From assembly GCA_964035575.1 (NCBI GenBank), contig OZ037915.1, forward strand, positions 1,054,001-1,118,000: a DNA stretch of 64,000 bases, written 5' to 3'. The notes under the pieces were generated by a model. The model did not search any database, had not been told where the DNA came from, and saw nothing but the letters and a program-made list of their open reading frames with translations. Numbering within the stretch: the stretch's first letter is position 1; every line of letters begins with the position of its first letter. The translations under genes were made by a program, and so were the position numbers. This DNA is from Rhynchopus sp. YZ270_cl-10. Lineage: Eukaryota; Euglenozoa; Diplonemea; Diplonemida; Diplonemidae. This document shows, one piece after another, positions 61,434 through 64,000 of the stretch.

Positions 61434-62219
61434 TTATTCTGTTGACTGCAGCAAAAATATAAAAAAAAACACAATTATACATACCTTCATTGTAATCCGC
61501 CCCTTTGCCTTTCCCATGGTCATGCTGTCACCGTCGTACGCCCCTGGTCCTGGAGTGTCTATCGAGCGCTGTGCCTTCCACTTTGCGCCCAACGAAAACC
61601 CACCCCGCTTCCTCTGCACGGCTGTGTACGACCCTGGCCCTGGGGTTGATAGTGCTGCTTGGGGCACTTTGTTGACAGACTTTGCAAAACTGAAGACCAA
61701 CCCATCGTTCATGCTTCCAGGCAATGAGTACGCCCCCGGGGGCGGCGCTCTCTCACGCACCACATCCCTCCCTTCCAATCTCGGCGACAACGAACACCCG
61801 GGCACCATCGCCCCCATCCCCTGGCTCAACCCACAGCTAGGGTACAAAGGCGAATACGATCCCGGCCCTGGCCCGGCCACCCCCTTCCCAGATCCGTTAG
61901 CTGGCCTTACAAAGCGGGGACACACCTTTGTTCTTTTGGAGGTTGTGTCATAGGCACCTGGTCCTGGTGTCCGTGTGCTCTCCACCAAGGGGCGGTACTT
62001 CCCACCCAAGGACGCAGAAGGTGACGACCCTTTAGTGCTAAGGATGTTTTCAAAGAGAGGCGGGCGCGGGCCCTTCTGTGGTGCTAACCTAGCCTTCCGG
62101 CGGGGCCGTTGTGGCGGGGCAGGGACCAGAGTGGTGGTGGGTTCGGGGTCGTGCGGAGTCTGCCCGGGTGGCGGGGGTGGGGTAGGGGATGGAGCTGCAT
62201 CCTCTTCTCCTTCGGGCAT
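61434..62219 (-). CDS. STPG/SHIPPO-repeat (PGPGAY) axonemal-type protein, 248 aa if spliced
   Basis: Proteins with Pro-Gly-Pro-Gly-x-Tyr repeats bind the luminal or outer surfaces of axonemal microtubules. Repeats seen: STRTPGPGAYDTT, AGPGPGSYSPL, APPPGAYSLP, STPGPGSYTAV and DTPGPGAYDGD. The N-terminus is Pro-rich (PSPTPPPPPGQTPHDPEP) and a basic segment follows (PQRPRRKARLAPQKG). A 39-bp segment at 61446-61484 has donor AAG|GTATGT and acceptor TTTGCTGCAG|TCA. Removing it gives ...RITMKSTE. It is in frame and stop-free, so an unspliced 261-residue product is also possible. The start at 62219 has CTTTTTTCTCTTTTGTATTT upstream. Confidence 0.85.
   Translation of the reverse strand: MPEGEEDAAPSPTPPPPPGQTPHDPEPTTTLVPAPPQRPRRKARLAPQKGPRPPLFENILSTKGSSPSASLGGKYRPLVESTRTPGPGAYDTTSKRTKVCPRFVRPANGSGKGVAGPGPGSYSPLYPSCGLSQGMGAMVPGCSLSPRLEGRDVVRERAPPPGAYSLPGSMNDGLVFSFAKSVNKVPQAALSTPGPGSYTAVQRKRGGFSLGAKWKAQRSIDTPGPGAYDGDSMTMGKAKGRITMKVCIIVFFFIFLLQSTE
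61446..61484 (-). other. Predicted 39-bp intron
   Basis: GTATGT...TTTTTGCTGCAG on the minus strand, phase 0. Very short but matches the donor style of the other introns. The translated segment would be hydrophobic (VCIIVFFFIFLLQ), which is unlike the rest of the protein. Confidence 0.6.
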
Positions 62220-62372
62220 GGTATGAGATGTTCAAATACAAAAGAGAAAAAAGAAATTGGGGGAAAGGGGAGGAATGTGTTGATGTGGCTGGAGAGTTGG
62301 TGAGTTGGGAGTGCGATGGAAGACCATTCGAGTCATAAAAAATGAAAGCTGAGGTTCTCTAACTCGTTCATG

Positions 62373-62828
62373 TGGTGCTTCCCGGGGGGTATGCATTTCA
62401 AATTTTCACAAAATGTGACAAGTTTTCACAACACGAAAACCGCTATAAAATTGTGAAGGCTGGTGAAAAATGGTGAAAAATTGTGAAAAGTTGTGAAAAG
62501 TTGTGAATTGATTTTTTTTTTTTGGGGGGTTTTTTTTTGTGTTGGGTGGTGGCCCACCCATTGAGGGGTATGCTGGGATTCACAAGATAGAACGTGATGT
62601 GGTGTACCTGTGTACCTGTGTACTGTGTACTGTGCGGAAATGACGAGAACTTGTCCATTTCGGCAAATTGACCCCACCACTGGCCGGACGGATTCCGGAA
62701 ATGCAAATGCCGGCATTTAAAAGCTTCACCAACGAAGAAAAAAAGGGTGATGAAAAGTTGTGAAAAGTTGTGAAAAGTTGTGAATTGAATTGAAAATTTG
62801 TGAAATGCATACCCCCCGGGAAGCACCA
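62373..62828. mobile_element. TGGTG-family MITE, 456 bp, 28-bp TIRs, 5-bp TSD
   Basis: Both ends start TGGTGCTTCCCGGGGGGTAT and stay perfect for 28 bp. TCATG flanks it (62368-62372, 62829-62833). Internal TTGTGAAAAG direct repeats occur near both ends in the same sense. The middle (62640-62740) is the reverse complement of the core of the 57488-58327 element. Next to it are a few GTGTACCTGTGTACTGTG units. Confidence 0.88.
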
Positions 62829-62928
62829 TCATGGAATATTTAAAAATGCTGCGCTTTTTTTTTTTTTTTTGTACTGTTCTCGTTTGTGAAGACGTCTCTG
62901 AGAGGGGATAGGTAGGTGGGTGAGAGAG

Positions 62929-63027
62929 GTGGCTGTATTGTGACGATTTGCCCATCATAATGCACATCACAATACAGCTGTATTGTGATGTGTATTATGA
63001 TGGGCAAATCATCAGTAATACCGCCAC
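62929..63027. mobile_element. GGTGGCTGT palindromic MITE, copy 4
   Basis: GTGGCTGTATTGTGACGATT at the left; AATCATCAGTAATACCGCCAC (20 plus 1 bases) at the right; CAATACAGCTGTATTG in the centre. The best-preserved palindrome of the family, with few mismatches. Confidence 0.8.
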
Positions 63028-63266
63028 TAGAGAGGGAGGGAAACAGACCATCCTGCTTCTGAAGCATATGGGGATAAAACTCGAAAGATAAGCAACGGGG
63101 CCTTCGGGTTTGAAGGAGGCACGTGGAATGTCCTTCTTATCAGTTTCTGCTTCATTTTTTTTTCTTTTCTTTTGATAAATTGTTGGAGTAGTGTAGTTGC
63201 CTCGGTTGTGTTGCCACAGTTGTGCAATCTCCACTGTCCTTTTTTCTTTGAAAACTTGGTTTGTAT

Positions 63267-63297
63267 TAGTGTAGACACCCGAGGATGAACTCCACTA
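63267..63297. repeat. Hairpin family D copy
   Basis: TAGTGTAG-ACACCCGAGGATGAA-CTCCACTA preceded by TTTGAAAACTTGGTTTGTAT. Same as 57127-57157. Confidence 0.6.
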
Positions 63298-63333
63298 TAT
63301 TTATTTTTGAGGGAAAAAAGGTTTGTGAGATTA

Positions 63334-63350
63334 TAAGCCTCTCGTGCTTA
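63334..63350. repeat. CCTCTCGTG-loop hairpin, TAAG/CTTA stem
   Basis: TAAG-CCTCTCGTG-CTTA, followed by GCCACCTT as in the copies at 34662 and 42549. Confidence 0.6.
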
Positions 63351-63623
63351 GCCACCTTAGAGCTGTAGTGCAGAAGCTATTATTGTACCACATCGGCACA
63401 TCTCCCTTTCAGTGCGGCTTATGGGTTTGACACCCTAAGCCTTGCACACGTGTTAGACTCCTTGGTCCGTGTTTCAAGACGGGTAGTTAAAGGTCGCTAT
63501 GTCAGGTGCCCACATCGTGCAATATCCACACAACGTTGTACCGCTCACAGAATAACAAAAAAAAACTAATTTCAAAAACTTTCCATTCAAAGAAGAGAAA
63601 GCACAAAAAAAGTTTACCCTGAA

Positions 63624-63650
63624 ATACAAAGCCCTCTCGTGACAGTGTAT
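63624..63650. repeat. CCTCTCGTG hairpin, ATACA/TGTAT stem
   Basis: ATACA-AAGCCCTCTCGTGACAG-TGTAT. A related copy with the same stem is at 15064-15090 (loop AAGCCCTCTTGGGGCAG). Confidence 0.6.
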
Positions 63651-63977
63651 CTTTGACCGGCTGTACCGGGGGTGGGGGAAAAAAATGCATGAAATCAACC
63701 GAATGGCATCTAAGGCAGAGAGAGAAAACAAAACAGCGGAGAAAAGTTATTATTTTTTTTTTTTTGGGTAAAAATCGGTTACACTCTAATGCCTGCCAAA
63801 AAAAGAGGGGATGGGGAGGGGAAAGAATATGCCTTGAAGAGGCAGACACATAACATAGTTGACTTGAAATACAAAGCCCTTGTTTCACATGAGGGCAGGG
63901 GTGTAGGCACACTTTATCGTTTCCAAGCAAAAGGTATCTCACATTGTATACATGTGTTCACAACTGGAGGCAATAAG

Positions 63978-64000
63978 TGGTGGCTGTTGTGATAGTTGTC
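63978..64000. mobile_element. GGTGGCTGT palindromic MITE, copy 5, cut by the window end
   Basis: TGGTGGCTGTTGTGATAGTT is the exact complement of the right end of copy 1 at 48013-48110. Confidence 0.6.

Larger units (their letters stand above)
62220..64000. other. MITE-rich end of the window
   Basis: Holds the elements at 62373-62828 and 62929-63027, hairpins at 63267-63297, 63334-63350 and 63624-63650, and a MITE start at 63978. No supported gene. Confidence 0.6.

Noticed and set aside
1-64000. Retroelements, LTRs or virus-like elements
   Set aside because: No reverse transcriptase, integrase, capsid or long terminal repeat could be recognised in any frame.

Overview
The window looks like nuclear DNA of a flagellated, unicellular eukaryote. 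It carries two axonemal genes (a PF20/SPAG16-type WD40 protein and an STPG/SHIPPO-repeat protein), short GT-AG introns, a membrane class III cyclase-like protein, secreted phospholipase C-type enzymes and many small non-autonomous DNA transposons. Every confident gene is on the minus strand, and many start codons sit a few bases downstream of a pyrimidine tract ending in CAG. Both features would fit a euglenozoan-like organism (directional gene clusters, trans-spliced leaders), with a diplonemid as one guess. No single sequence here proves the lineage. I see no retroelement or virus-like element.

Layout. 1-3.6 kb: C/A-rich DNA with a perfect CTCCAC array of about 500 bp. 3.6-6.6 kb: two-exon hypothetical protein. 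7.0-8.8 kb: six-TM cyclase-like protein with a degenerate catalytic domain. 9.5-9.9 kb: a clean hAT-type MITE. 10.7-12.3 kb: secreted PA14 + PAN-like + DUF1080 protein split by a frameshift. 12.3-16.7 kb: mostly non-coding, with two weak gene fragments. 16.7-50.8 kb: seven paralogous secreted phosphoesterases (PF04185, plant NPC-like), called NPC-a to NPC-g here. Between them are two Old Yellow Enzyme genes, one a tandem two-domain fusion with an N-myristoylation signal. 51.1-52.8 kb: two-exon hypothetical protein. 53.8-55.6 kb: PF20/SPAG16. 57.5-58.3 kb: a transposon carrying a 9-bp minisatellite. 59.4-59.5 kb: a 50-codon ORF. 61.4-62.2 kb: STPG-repeat protein. 62.2-64 kb: MITEs.

NPC-a, -b and -c lie in a recent tandem duplication with periods of about 6.9 and 4.6 kb. 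The longer unit differs mainly by three insertions, each with terminal inverted repeats and a target-site duplication, and the matching empty site is intact in the other unit. This gives direct evidence for three transposition events: hAT-like 536 bp, mariner-like 421 bp, and a 9-bp-TSD element of 1378 bp that carries an 8-bp satellite.

The least explained signal is a set of dispersed 20-45 nt hairpins. Several share a loop close to CCTCTCGTG while their stems differ with compensating changes. A second family shares a loop close to CACCCGAGGATG, and a third motif of 22 nt recurs inside three MITEs with unrelated termini. How the genes cooperate is not shown by the sequence. The expanded genes suggest secreted or surface lipid/phosphate-ester hydrolysis (NPC array) and membrane-tethered flavin ene-reductase activity (OYE fusion); this is inference.
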